Below are positions 12,519 through 24,640 of a DNA stretch of 64,000 bases, piece after piece. Source of the stretch: Thunnus maccoyii (lineage: Eukaryota; Chordata; Actinopteri; Scombriformes; Scombridae); the NCBI RefSeq assembly GCF_910596095.1, contig NC_056544.1, positions 9,161,155-9,225,154 of the forward strand, written 5' to 3'. A model generated the notes under the pieces. It was not told the origin of the DNA. It worked only from the letters and a program-made list of their open reading frames with translations, and made no database searches. The position numbers and the translations under genes are program-made. Each line of letters opens with the position of its first letter. Within the stretch, counting starts at the first letter, position 1.

Positions 12519-12935
12519 ATGTGGTGGTGGGGTGTGGTTTGGGCTCAGGTGCAGGGGAGAGATGGGTGGGAGTGGCTCATGGGAGCAGTGCCAGGGTTAG
12601 TCTAATTGCACAGGTATTACCTGTTATCTAATTATTCTCTCTTCTCTTGATGCAGTAGCCTGCTGGACCTGGGAGACACACGCTGGAGCCAGAGCAGAAA
12701 TGGCGCACCAGCCCTCTGTTATAATTGTATATTGATTTTGTGTTGTTTGAGAGACTGGACTGTATGCCCTCTGGAAACACCGGGCAAGTGAGCGGAGGAG
12801 TTAAGAGTGAGAAACACATTTATGTTGTGAAAGTGTGTATGTGGTCAATAAAAGGGACGATCTAAAGTGGACAAAACTGCTTGCGACTGTTTGTGCAGAG
12901 TAGAACCCCGAGCTAACACTGACACCTGTTACATT
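12519..12935 (+). mobile_element. possible solo LTR of a Gypsy-type retrotransposon
   Basis: Begins TGTGGTGGTGGGG and ends CACCTGTTACA, so it has the TG...CA ends of an LTR. It has an AATAAA signal in GTCAATAAAAGGG about 80 nt before the end and a GC composition above its surroundings. No internal gag or pol sequence and no second copy is in the window. Short A/T flanks (TATA and TTATA) are too weak to prove a target duplication. Confidence 0.4.
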
Positions 12936-13164
12936 ATATTTCCCAGTCAAAACTAAGGAGATACATTCCCCATTTAATGAAATTTTATAGCCACAGTTTT
13001 GGTACCTGAATGGGATTAGTAATTAACATTCATTGGTATAATTGTTACTCATGCCACTGTATTGAAACATTGTGCTTTTTACATAATTTTGCTAAATGAG
13101 TTATTGCTAAGATTTTGATTAGCAAGTGTGCAAGTGTTTGGGCTACAACAATTTCACAGAACTT

Positions 13165-13530
13165 CAACTAATGATTTTAATTATTCATTAGTCTCTTGAT
13201 CATTTATTTGATTAATCAATTAACTGTTTTGTTTACAAATCATCATAAAATAGTGGAAAACACCATCACAAGCTCTCAGAGCCCAAGGTGACATCTTTGA
13301 AATGCTTGTTTAGCCTGACCAGCAGTCCAAAGTAGAGAAAATATTAAATTCATGATATTAAACTGAGAAATTATGAAAACCTTTGCATTCCTGAAGCTAG
13401 AACCAGGAAATGTTTGGTATTTTTACTTAACAAATGACTTAAACAACTGACTGATTGGTTGACTGATTGACAATCAGTTATTGCAGATTATTTTTCTGTG
13501 AATCGACTAATCGATTTAAAACAACTTATA
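13165..13530 (+). repeat. hAT-like MITE, copy 2
   Basis: Good copy: TCAACTAATGATTTTAATTATTCATTAG at the start, internal CAGAGCCCAAGGTGACATCTTTGAAATG, ending GCAGATTATTTTTCTGTGAATCGACTAATCGATT. Confidence 0.7.
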
Positions 13531-14338
13531 TCAGCTCCATATCTACATTTACAGCATAGAATCAAGCAAGAATCTTTGTGTTAATCATATTAAGAGATGA
13601 AGTATTTGTTACATAACTATTTCTACTAACAGCTATCAGCACTCTTTTGAAAAGAGGAGGGGTTGGGCCATACGTCAAGGGAAAGAATGAGCCTGTGAGA
13701 CTCTGAAGAGCATTTAAACCTAAAATCCAGGCAGGAGAGCACTCATACGTAAGTTAACTGGACAAAAGACAGTGGACTGAAAATGCCCTGGTGTTTCACT
13801 TTGACTCCACTTTTTTGAGAAACAAGTTTCAAGTGACCTCTCATCCTTGTGACCCATGCAATAGGTCATCCCTGTGGTGACCATCCGTACCTCTACAAAT
13901 AATTGTTTGTTGATGTTAAGCGGGTAAGAGAATGCTCGGTCATGAGGCAGCACTTGAGATGCTGATTGTAAGGATTTGACTTGCCCTTTGATGAGAACAC
14001 CAGGGATCATTGTGCTGGGCGTACAGTCTATCATCGGTGCAATAGGGAACACAACAAACCAAAGAAGGCTGATTTTGCTCAATGTACAACTCAAACACAA
14101 TGAAGAGGGAGAAGATGGACTCAGCTTTGAGGCTTTTATTTCTTCCATTAAAAACGGGTGCTTAAAAAAAGTTTGCAAAAACAAAAGTGTGAAGAAAGTA
14201 TCTATCCAACATGTATGAGTAAAGTATTTAAGTTAAGTTATTTCTAGGCATTGTGGACAGAAATCTCTACAGCAGATTAAATGCATAACCTTCTCCAAAA
14301 AACAATAGATACACAGCACTGTACGGCAGGGTTTGGGT

Positions 14339-14610
14339 AGTGATGAAACAATTAACCAATTAGCCAATTGACAGAAACTTTAAAATTGACACAAATTATG
14401 ATTTTGATTTATCATCTATGTAATTTATCATGAAAAATGCCAAACATTTCAGTCACATCAGTTTTAAATGGAATATTTTTGGCTTTGGACTATTGGTTAG
14501 ACAAAATAAGCAACTTAATGACGTCACTTCAGACTCTGGGAATTTTCCATAGGCATCTTATTTTATAGACTAAATAATTGTCCAAAGATTTGGACAATAA
14601 GTGAACTAAA
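14339..14610 (-). repeat. hAT-like MITE, copy 3 (inverse)
   Basis: Starts ATGAAACAATTAACCAATTAGCC and contains GACGTCACTTCAGACTCTGGGAATTTTCCATAGGCA, the inverse of the internal part of copy 2. Confidence 0.55.
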
Positions 14611-16504
14611 AATTCTAAATTACAGGTGTGAATTTGAGTGTCAATGGGCTTGTGTATGTAATAAAAGAGTTTCCAGTTCAGATTGTTGCCATGCATTTTG
14701 ACTCAGTGAAAAGACATCAACCCCCCCAGCCACCATCCCCACTGGGCCTGAGCAGCAATAAGTGGGGTTAGAGAATAGGCGCATGGATGGATGTTGAGGA
14801 CATTTCCATTTTATCTTGCACTCATTTACCATCATCCAACATAGGCTTAATGCTCTTACAGCACATAGTGTAAATCACAACACTATCACAACCAGTGTTT
14901 GCATTCCTGTCGTAAATCGGAGGTTAGCAAGCAGAGGCGAAAATTTTCACATTTGACCAGTCAATCTATGTCACACAGCCTCCATGCACAATTGAGAGCT
15001 GTGGAGGGTGAGTCAGGGGCTTTCATACAATTAAAATCCTTGGACACCCACACAAATGTAGCTTTTGTGGAGCCAAGACAAAGGAGGCTCAAGAAATCAT
15101 GAGTGAAACTGCGGTAATGTTATGTTCTGATTACTCTGTGATCCAACAATAAGAGCTTTCAAAAGACATCTGTGTGTCACAACCATGACGAATTAACTTT
15201 GCAATAGTCACTCACTTATACCCATATCTCTGCGATTCAGATTTACTATTAAGTGAAGGAACCATAAAAACACAAAAATCAATGCCCACACTCTGTACTT
15301 TTTAAGAAACTGACTCAACTTACCCAGCTTTGATCCAGTAGGTGGTAAATGAATCTGTTTTTAATATAAGCCTTAAAATACTCACTCATGCAGTGATTAA
15401 CTCCGGTCACAAGACGCAACAGCTGTTGACAGAACAGCAGCAGGTCCTGTTTGACAGTCTACGTCCCGCCTACGTTTATTCAGTCTAAACAACACCACAC
15501 CCACTTTATTCTCACCTCAGATATCTAGTGGGGGAGGTGCAGTCTGAATACATTGCATGTCAACTGATGACAAAACTTAATACTTATAAAAATTGATATT
15601 CAGTGTCCACAGAATTCCTTTGAAGCATTGGCTGTCCCTTCTCCACAGTCAGATCCTTTCAAACGAGCGTTGGGGTTATTTGAGCTAAACTTTAATGACT
15701 AAATAAAAGAGATTGTGCAATCATGTTTTATCACCTCAGAAATAAAGTATATCGAAGATATAATCCTGTCTCCCTCTGACCTTGAACATAATAGCTGGTT
15801 GGTTTTCACAGGAATGACTGCTGCTGACTGAAATACAGCTCACTGAAGAATCAGTCAAAGTCACCATTACACTTAACATTTATATTTAATGTCAGTATTT
15901 TAACAATTAGCATCTACACTGTAACCATTTTACTGATATGTTACATTTTGAAGGGCTTTTATTATCCATTTTAAAGCAAATGTTGGTTTTTTCCTCCACC
16001 AATATGTATGATCACTGTTGATGATCCCCAGAGGCAAAATAAGGAGAGGAAGAAGAAAAAGAAAAGACGAAGAAGAAGAATGAGCTAGTCTTTGTCTGTT
16101 CTGGCCCCAAGGGTGCAGAGTGATCTGCCTGGAGCACAAATACCTCAACTCACTGACACAGTTACAAGGTTACTTATTGTACAGTATAACTGCACAAGTA
16201 GCATGGAAAGAAAAAGGTGCTTGTTCTGTTGTCATCACGCTGTTTACAATGAGATTACAGTGTGCTTGCTTTTGTTTCATTTGTTTTGTAATGTGCTCTG
16301 ATGTTATTTTAGATGTAGCAGCTGCAGACAGCAGAAAACAATTGTTGGATGTCCGGGAGGATACGCACTAATTTATTATTGCACAAAATGCAAATCACAC
16401 CTGCTACCAAGCTGCTTCCCTCTAGACTACTGTGACTTGTGACTGTGGCTGAAATTCATTTCTGTAGGATCAACATGGACAATTAAAGTTTGTTTAATGT
16501 ATAA

Positions 16505-17350
16505 TGAGTAAGTCAAATTTTATTTATGTAGCACCCTTTTTTAAAACACAGGTTACAAACTGATTTACATCAACATCAGCACAGAAAGAGAAAGAGAACA
16601 AGAAAAACAGAAAAAGAATAAAACAGAACAGGAAAAAAAAAAAAACATTCAACTACATACAGACACATATGAACACTAATGTTATGGAAAGACCATCGTA
16701 AAAAGGGTGGGTTTTTAAATGTTGTTTAAAACAGTCAACAGACTCAGCTGATCTAATGTGAGGGGGGAGATTGTTTGGGTGCCAAAGCAGCTAAAGCGCA
16801 GTCGCCTTGGTTTCTAGTTTGGCACGCAGCATGGCCAACAGGTTTTGGTTGGATGACCTAAGTGACCACTCAGTAGTGTAAGGGCTTAGTAGCTCAGAAA
16901 TTAGGCCGAAGCTAAACCGTGTGTGATTAAAAGAATCTTAAAATCGATCCTGAACTTCACAGCAGCCAATGGCAGTGAGGCTAAAATAGGAGTGATGGGA
17001 GATATACGGCCAGTCCTACTTAATAGCCTAGCTGCTGCATTTTGTACAAGCTGAAGACGTGCAAGGGCAGCTTGACTAGGGGAAGTAAAAAGGGAATTGC
17101 AGTAGTCGAGGCAGGAAAAAATGAAGGCATGAATGATACATTCTGAGTCAGAGACAGCTAATAATGGTCTGATTTTTGCAATATTCCTTAGTTGAAAGAA
17201 ACAGGATTGAGCCAATTTGTTGACATGGTGTTCAAATTTCAATTTAGGGTCAAATGTAATGCCACAATTCCTCGATGCCAAGATGCCAATATGCTGAATG
17301 ATGCCATTTGTAGTATTTTCAGGGCCATTTTCTGGCCAACTGCCTAGCAC
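16505..17350 (-). mobile_element. L2-type LINE fragment: C-terminal end of reverse transcriptase ORF and 3' tail
   Basis: A minus-strand open frame (16901-17350) encodes the terminal part of a non-LTR retrotransposon polyprotein. Diagnostic stretches are GITFDPKLKFEHHVNKL, CFFQLRNIAKIRPLL, HAFIFSCLDYCNSLF and LARLQLVQNAAARLL, then the degraded RIDFKILLI. These are the standard L2-clade 3' motifs. The first part of the gene (endonuclease and the catalytic YxDD) is missing, and the tail towards 16505 contains AAATTTTATTTATGTAGCACC on the plus strand, typical for fish elements of this kind. It is a 5'-truncated, non-autonomous relic. Confidence 0.75.
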
Positions 17351-18497
17351 ATACTATGAAAAAACACTGTATTAACTGCACTACACTGGGCACCATTTGT
17401 TAATCAATTTGTTTTTACTTCTAGTCATTTTGGTCTCTAAATCCTATCTGACCCACTGCCTTGTTAGACACATCCATCTTAATGTAATTCATAAAGCACT
17501 GAACATGATACCAATCCATATTTGGCTAGATGTGTTAGGCACAGGGTTAGTTGGTTAATTCTGTATGAATATATAAAATGTTAAAAACTATATGTTAAAG
17601 AAAAAATACTTGAAGGTTGCAATAAGTTTTAAGGCTCACGCACTCTGTTATCTCTTCTAATCTTATCCATCCTTCCCACACTGTTTGTGTGGGCATGTCC
17701 TCCACACAAAGCAGTTGTTGCTCTCCATGCAGGTGTCCTTACACTTACTAACTGACCATTATTATTGTATACCTTCTAGCTTGTTGAGTTCATTACATCT
17801 ACAACTCAGAATCAGCATTCCACAGAGATGGATGGAAAAAGTAATTGATACAAACATGTAAATTATGCATGCACCAGAGCTCATTTGAAGACAGAGGACT
17901 CTAGTTTTAGGGCATGAAATGAATATACATATTATGCTGGAAAGAAACTTGGGACATTTTTCTTTGGAGTTTCTCTCTGCTGATAAAAGAGGCTTGTAAA
18001 AATGCTACAAGATTTACAATGCAGAGCTTCTGTGAGTTGGGGTGGAGTTACTTTGTCCACAACATACTGTAAAGCTAAATTGTCAGAGTTTATTTACCTC
18101 CCATGATGACAACATCAACATCATTTCTTCTAGCATTTAATTTAATTAGACATCTATCAAAAGATCATTCAACAGTTTTGTACTGTTTTTAACACTCACC
18201 CCGAAGCCATATCAACTCTATTACTGAAAAAGAAACACCAATCAACACTTGTCAATTTAGATTAGTTGTCACTGAAAAAATAAAAAAATCGACACTTAGT
18301 CGCACTGGCAAATTTAGCGCTTTGTATTTTGCATTCAGTGTAGTGAAGCAGATGCCAGCAGAACTTTTGAGACAAGCGAAGACTGAGGCGTTTGTTGAGG
18401 AGGCAGAGAGAAACAAACCAATTTGTGGCAGTTGAAAGATGACGTCACTGTGGAGGCCACATGCAGGAAACCCACTGCCCTACTGTACAAACAGAGA

Positions 18498-18531
18498 GTG
18501 TGTGTGTGAGAGATAGAGAGAGAGAGAGAGA
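18498..18531. repeat. GT then GA microsatellite
   Basis: TGTGTGTGTGAGAGATAGAGAGAGAGAGAGAGA in the pde4b intron. Confidence 0.8.
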
Positions 18532-19584
18532 AGGACTGGACAGGCAAGGCTCTGTGAGTCTGCTGCCAATGGGCCACATATCACAAGATCATTTTAGGAT
18601 TGTTCTGCTGTCACACCATGTTGTTTGTCATGTTGGCATTGCAAACACTATCACAAAAAAAACTGGTGGGAACAGGCTGATTACCAGCTCTTATGTCTTA
18701 TAACTTGTCTTGTTTGGTTTAAAATTTAACAAAAATATAAAAAAAATAAATAAGGTCTCATTTTGTTCTAGTGTACCTGCCTTAAAAATGGAGATTAACT
18801 ACATCTATGTCATGTAATAATGATGTTTAAATGACATCCTCTGCTTCACACCAACCCCCAACCTACTCCTGTACTCATATTAGCATTAATCAATGATTCT
18901 ATTCTGTTCCTTTCTTCCAATTAGATGAAAGAGGTAAATAAATGTGAATTCATCATGAGCTTTTGATGCAACACTGCTGTGCTGACACAGAGACCTATCA
19001 AACTATTTAAAAGAATTAGAAAGAAATGAGAAATAATTGGTGGCTCAGGCCTCTGTATGAGTCGCTGTTTGATTGGAATTGTTGAAAAAGCCCGATAATT
19101 ATAAAGGAAGAGTGCCACCCTGTCAAATTCAAAACACCCACACTGCACTCCTACACTAATTACCCCATCGTATTCAAGTCACCCTATTTCAAGTCCTTTG
19201 AGGTATTGTGCTTGAAGGACCGCCTGTGTCAGCACTTCATCAATTACCTTACCCATTCACTGGATGAAACTTTCTATTGGCAGCTACACGGATGAAAGCT
19301 TTTAGGGTAAATTACAAATTACAAATAACTTGGAGAGAAAGGAGGCAACAGAAGGCTTGGCAGGGTTTGCAGGATTTGGGGCACAGAGAGGGCCTTTGGT
19401 GAGTGTCACCAGCTGGCAACCTCCATGTCAACATGGCTGTAAATCATTCAGATGGCCTGTGCATCTTAGAGATACTCTTGAGGTAAAACTGAATAAATCA
19501 GTATAACCCACCACCTCCTTTACACACATGGTGACTACATCCTGCTGTGGAACTACTGGTTTGGGTCATGAACCGTGATGGACA

Positions 19585-19602
19585 CCACACACACACACAC
19601 AC
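19585..19602. repeat. (AC)n microsatellite
   Basis: Short ACACAC run in the pde4b intron. Confidence 0.7.
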
Positions 19603-19852
19603 ATACCACCTACCCCTTCCTGTTCACCACCTGTGTCTCTGTCTCCATCTGTGTGGTTATTGTGAATCAAAAGAGAAATCAAACAAGTGTACTGTGCTGT
19701 GCTGTAGACCAATTCCCACAATACATAGAAAACTGAGCTCTTCTGCTTGAAAGCCAAGGACGAAATATTACACGTTATTCCATGTGCAGTAAAGACTTTC
19801 AGTAAAGAACACTGATTTTGACCACAATAAACATTAAAAGAGACTTACTCAC

Positions 19853-19920
19853 AGCTGAAACTGCTCTGCAGGCGCCTGTGGTGAGAGGAGAGGCAGGAAT
19901 TCACGTCAGCAGTCTGTTGG
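19853..19920 (-). other. pde4b: candidate 5'-noncoding exon of pde4b
   Basis: On the minus strand a consensus donor (CAGCT|GTGAGTAAG at 19853) follows two possible acceptors. One is TGTCTTTCAAG, giving an exon of 68 nt (19853-19920). The other is a strong tract CCTCTCCTCTCACCACAG, giving a 23-nt exon (19853-19875). It lies between the CpG-island exon and the start-codon exon of pde4b, in the same orientation, where human PDE4B1 transcripts also carry noncoding 5' exons. No start codon is used here as far as I can see. This is a splice-signal inference without a homologous protein to support it. Confidence 0.4.
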
Positions 19921-20257
19921 CTTGAAAGACAGATGATGTACGCATTACATTTAAGATCACATGGCACAGCAAAATATTTGAGAGAAGAAAAATACTGACT
20001 GACAACACTTTGGGCAGTTGAAACTATAGGATTGGTTTTAAATCAGGACCAGCGACAACATACATATTTTCTCTCTGACAGGTATAGAAAGAGAACAGAG
20101 ATATTTACACATGATTTCACCGTGTACAAAATAGTTTTGGTAGATCTGAGAAAAACAAAAAGTCATTTTAAAAAACAGTGGAAACCCTGATGAGTGTGAC
20201 AGCTGCTGAATTTCTTCTCTTCACAATAAGAGTCTAGCACAACTGCTACAATTCTTT

Positions 20258-20612
20258 TAGGGTTGCGACTGATGATTATTTTCGTTATCAATTAATAAAT
20301 GATTTGTTTGGTATATAAAAAATGTCAGAAAATAGTGGAAAGTTCCCATCACAATTTCCTAAAGCCTGAGTTGATGTCTTCAAATTGGTTGTTTTGTCAG
20401 ACCGACAGTCTGCAACCCCAAAATATTCAGTTTTCCATCACATATGACAAAGAACAGCAGCAAATCTTCACAATCAAGACGCTGGAAAAAAAATTAATGT
20501 TTAGCATTTTTGCTAAGAAGACTGACAAACAATAAATCTATTATCCAAATAATTGGCAATTTATTTTCTGTTGATGGATTAAGCAATTAATCAATTAGTT
20601 GTTTCAAATCTA
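20258..20612 (+). repeat. hAT-like MITE, copy 4
   Basis: Starts TTAGGGTTGCGACTGATGATTATTTTCGTTATC and ends with GATGGATTAAGCAATTAATCAATTAGTTGTTTCAAAT. The internal part ATTTCCTAAAGCCTGAGTTGATGTCTTC matches the family. Confidence 0.7.
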
Positions 20613-20653
20613 GATTCCTTAAATGAATGACTTATTACAAGCAGTTCCGTTTA

Positions 20654-20684
<31 letters not shown>
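20654..20684. repeat. (AC)n microsatellite
   Basis: About 15 AC units, directly downstream of the MITE at 20258-20612. Confidence 0.85.
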
Positions 20685-20686
<2 letters not shown>

Positions 20687-21789
20687 GCTTTCTGTATTCA
20701 GAGTCAGCTGGTTTTTCATCATAGCTCCCAGTATGACAAACAGTCAAACAGTCTGAAAACCTAAATGCGTAGAGCAGACACGGCATGTATTCATCAGCTG
20801 GAAGCGAAACATCAGTGGTCAGTAACAGTCAGTATGGTGACCACATCACCAGTAAAGCTACCAAGCAGCCAGTAAGTGAGTCATCAGTCTGGCAGCCAGT
20901 TCTTTTATCAAGAGGCTGGATGTATGTGCTCTGTTGTTTCACTACTGACTGAGAATAAAACGGACAGTGGCCAGTTGAGTTCACACAAAATGACCAGGCG
21001 CACCACAGAGATGCTATAAACTGGGTTTCAAAGGAAAAGACAGCTGAATTTCTGAGGTGTAACTAGACAGTATGACAGTGAAATGTCATACGGCATGTTA
21101 GACACCAGAGAGGAGCTTGGGATGTCAAACCAAAGCTGTTTTTTTTGTTTTTGTTTTTTTACTTTTTATGTTTTGGAATTGATGTATTGCTGTTAAAAAA
21201 AAAAACATTCTGTTAGAGTCCACATACACCACCCTCCTGGTTGCAAAGACCTGTCAGACTCTGGATGTTGCAGCAGATGTTGAGTCCAGATGTTAAATCA
21301 AGTCAGCAGCAAAGATAAAATATCTGCCGGTACTCTGCTGGTATTACCAGTAAACTGACTTTAAATCCCAGTAGAGTTGGAAAGAGCAGGGGAGGCCTGG
21401 GAATGTTGTAACATTAGGTTGGTTGCAATGCTGCCCATGTGACCAGGCAGAAATTAACCGCAGCGATGAGGCCAATACACACACTTCCTCCCTAACCTTA
21501 CTGGATACGTTCATGGTTCTGCTGCACCACATTATTTTGTACACAAACCAAATGCTCATATAAAATGAAACATTTTAAGATGGTGAAATGAAAGTTTAAT
21601 GAGATTTTAAGTTTGAATGTTAAAAATGTGTGGACCTATTTATGTTTTACAAGAGAAATAGGTTAAGTATTAACATTTTCTGTTCCCAGTTGTTTCAACT
21701 GCACCTGTTACCCAGCATTCACTGAGGATACTGCATTTAGAGATGCAAACCAATGACATTGATCAGCTATAGACTGATATTTTAGCATG

Positions 21790-22130
21790 CTAGGACTGAA
21801 ACTAACGATCATTATCGACTAATCTGCTGATTATTTTCTCGATTAATTGATTACTCACTTGGTCTGTAAAATGTCAGATAATAGTGAAAAATACCTGTTA
21901 TAAAGACCCACAGTCCATGGTGACGTGTTCAGATGTCTTGTTCTGTCCCATCAGCAGTCCAAAACCCAAAAGATATTAAGGTTACAATGATATAAAACAG
22001 AAGAAAAAAAACTGGCATTTGAGAAACTGAAAACAGAGAATATTTGGCATTTTTGCTTAAAAATATTACTAAAACCATTAATCAACCATCAAAATAGTTG
22101 CAGATTAATTTTCCGTCAACTAATTGTCTA
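21790..22130 (+). repeat. hAT-like MITE, copy 5
   Basis: Starts AGGACTGAAACTAACGATCATTATCGAC and ends with AAATAGTTGCAGATTAATTTTCCGTCAACTAATTG. It is followed at once by an inverse copy. Confidence 0.75.
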
Positions 22131-22438
22131 ACAGAAAAGTAACTTCCAACTATTTTGCTAATTGATTAATCATTTTGAGTCATTTAAAAAAAAAAAAAAT
22201 ACTGGTGTTCTCTGGTTCCAGCTCCTTAAATGTGAATATTTTCTTGTTTCTTTAGTCTTCTATGATAATAAACAGAAAATCTTTGGACTGTAAAATGGAA
22301 CAAAACAAAGCATTTGAGGTTGCACTTTGGGATTTGGGAAACGGTGAGGGACATTTTTCTCCATTTTCTGACATTTCATAGACCAAACAATTAACCGATG
22401 AATCAATAATGAAAATAATTGTTAGTTGCAGCCCTAAA
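22131..22438 (-). repeat. hAT-like MITE, copy 6 (inverse, abutting copy 5)
   Basis: Starts AACAGAAAAGTAACTTCCAACTATTTTGC and ends GAAAATAATTGTTAGTTGCAGCCCT. With copy 5 it forms an inverted pair of about 650 bp. Confidence 0.75.
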
Positions 22439-23499
22439 ACACATTATCGCTCACACCCTTAAACAGTGACCATTTCTGTGCCATAGAAACAGCGCTGTAA
22501 CAGTGAACACCTGCGCTACCTCACATAATGTATGATGCTGCTCTGTCAATGACTAACGTACCCATTCACCTGAACGTGTGTCCAAACTTTTGACTGGTAC
22601 TGTCTGCGTAGCTGACAAACAACGGTAGCTTGTTTGAAAGCTTCTGCGCAAACAACTAAAATGTAGATAATGATTACACAACTGTTACAATCATCCCCAG
22701 TCTCCCTAGTGATAATGAAAGGTCACTATTGAGTCTTTATTGACACCTCAGAAACATTAAGTCCCATCAGAAATATTATGTTGATTTCTCCTCTAGGGTA
22801 AAATTAAGAGCCTAAATATAGCCATTTATCTCCTAGAAGTCGTGGTTGACCTCATTTGACCCAGACTTAATTTCTTAATGGACAGTGATTGATTGTATAA
22901 TGGCACATAACCCTTGGTTTATTGAACCCAACCAGCAAAACCCCTTGTTAATGTGTTTCACCGGGTTAACCAAGGCTTTTACACAAATATCACTGTTTTC
23001 ACATGTAACTGTCCCAAACTTTAGCCTTTCTCACATGTATGTGCTTGTCTGCATTTACATATCTTTTATCGTATTAAGACAAATCACTAAGTGGCTTTTC
23101 CCTTGCTTGATCTCATCATCATACTTCATGGGAAACTACCCAAACATATGTGGTTGGTTGTATCCAGTGCAGCACATCATTGTTGCAGAAACGTACAGAT
23201 AAAACTGAACAAGTCGATTGTCAACAGAGGAAGAGATGCCCACAATGATAAGTCCTGAAAGAGATAAAAGAGCACTGCCTACATACAGACAAGTAGCCTA
23301 CGTGGTGCGACTGAATCAAAAGCCCTTTCAGAGGAACTGAAGATATTTGACTACTGGTCACGTTTACACGAAAATAGCTTCTGTACAGCCCAAATAGCGA
23401 AACTGACAACGTAAACCTGCCACCTGAGCATCGTGAAACATCAGTTTTCGCAAATCTCTAGACCAACAAAATCCCTCATCCTATACCGGTTAACCTAAT

Positions 23500-23930
23500 T
23501 AACTTTAAACGGTGCAAATCTCGCAAAACTTTACAATGTCGCGCGGGTTATCGCCTGCAAGCAACGGACCAGTGTAGACAGGAGAAAGTAGATACGTAAA
23601 AGCTACAGGAAGGTTAAAAAGAAAACATTTTTCGCTGAGTTGAGGAATATTTCAGCTGTATCTGTCACAGGACGGGTGAATGTGTAGTGTATGTCTTACC
23701 GGTGGTGTATCCGTTCTCCCACGGTGAAGTTGTGACAGAGTGTGGTCTCCTCTTCCTCTGCCACGCTTCGGAAGCACGCGCCCCCTTTTTATCCGGCTCC
23801 ATTTGTGCCATTCGCGCTCGTTCCCCTTCCCGACCCCGCGAGCGCATCGATTGGCTTTGACACCGACGACGCAAATCCTTCCGTTTACCAGTGGCTTGTG
23901 TGTGTGCGCACGCCCCGCGCCTTCCCACTG
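23500..23930 (-). promoter_or_regulatory. CpG-island promoter, probable pde4b long-form promoter
   Basis: This is the one clearly CG- and CpG-rich stretch in the window (for example GCGCGGG, CGACCCCGCGAGCGC and GCGCACGCCCCGCGCC). On the minus strand it holds a CCAAT box (AGCCAAT, 23850-23856) and about 60 nt downstream a TATA-like GATAAAAAG, followed by a consensus splice donor at 23700. That order fits a promoter firing leftwards into pde4b. A bidirectional promoter cannot be excluded, but no exon is seen on the plus side. Confidence 0.6.
23700..23760 (-). other. pde4b: likely first (noncoding) exon of pde4b
   Basis: A consensus donor on the minus strand, CACCG|GTAAGACAT, ends this exon at 23700 inside the only CpG-rich stretch of the window. 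The upstream limit is estimated from a TATA-like GATAAAAAG at about 23785-23793, which would place the start of transcription near 23755-23762. No known protein sequence is visible in it. Position and strand make it the natural upstream exon of the PDE4B1-type transcript, but the link is inferred. Confidence 0.5.
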
Positions 23931-24354
23931 CTGCCTGCATCCATTTGATTTCCAGCCAAAGTGGTGTATGGATCTGTCTCTGTTCCACCACTTTAATGAG
24001 GCTACAACTCTTCAGCTCTCTGTCTCTCATTGACTCCCTGATGTGTTTTAGTTGAGTGTCTCTTTAAATAGCAGTTGCATTGTATGTATAATTGTCTGCT
24101 TATGATTTAATGAGGCAAAGTCAAATTTTAAAGTCATATTTTTTAAGATGTGTTGAAGGCAGGTCGTTAGAACTGAAAATGAACTTGGCTAATCCAGTAG
24201 CAAATGATATTAAAATGTTATAATTAACTTAGATAACAAGAAAAATATTTGTTATAATTAAGTTTTACACAATTTCCACGACTCTTATATCTATTTATGT
24301 CTATTCTGTAGTGTACCCTTAATAGACCTGTCTGTTGTTCATTACCTAGTGTGC

Positions 24355-24640
24355 TATTTTAAAGTGTGTTGCACTGAATTATGTATCACTTTGAATTACC
24401 TCATGTTCCATTGAATTGTGATGTGATGTATTGCGTGTGATGGGTTGAACTGTGCTGTGTTGCACTGAGTCGTGCAGCTGCACTTAACTTTATGTTGCTT
24501 TGCCTTATTTGACATTGCAACTTACCACAGCTGTTGTCTATACAGTATTACAGTACCACACGACATACAGTAATATGCTGCCTCGCACTGTTCTGTTGCT
24601 CTGAACTGCATTGTTTTGTGTTGGTTTAAGGCCACATTCT
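24355..24640. repeat. degenerate array of TGTTGCACTGAA-like units
   Basis: Words such as GTGTTGCACTGAATT, CATTGAATTGTGATGTGATG, GTGTTGCACTGAGTCGTG and CTGTTGCTCTGAACTGCATTG follow one another with unequal spacing. It looks like an old, decayed minisatellite. Confidence 0.4.

Larger units (their letters stand above)
8113..19852. other. long pde4b 5' intron, repeat-rich
   Basis: 11.7 kb between the start-codon exon and the candidate noncoding exon. It holds the repeats listed separately (TTAGCATGCTAAC pair, AGTTCCT element, solo LTR, two MITEs, LINE fragment, GA and AC microsatellites). Between these I see no conserved exon or RNA gene. A minus-strand open frame of 154 codons at 13720-14184 is unexplained. 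Confidence 0.55.

Noticed and set aside
16505-17350. Reverse transcriptase fragment as a functional gene
   Set aside because: The catalytic part is missing and the frame covers only the last ~150 codons; it is a truncated LINE.
20258-22438. Clustered near-identical repeats as a CRISPR-like array
   Set aside because: Repeat units are 300-350 nt, diverged and in both orientations, typical of MITEs in a eukaryote.
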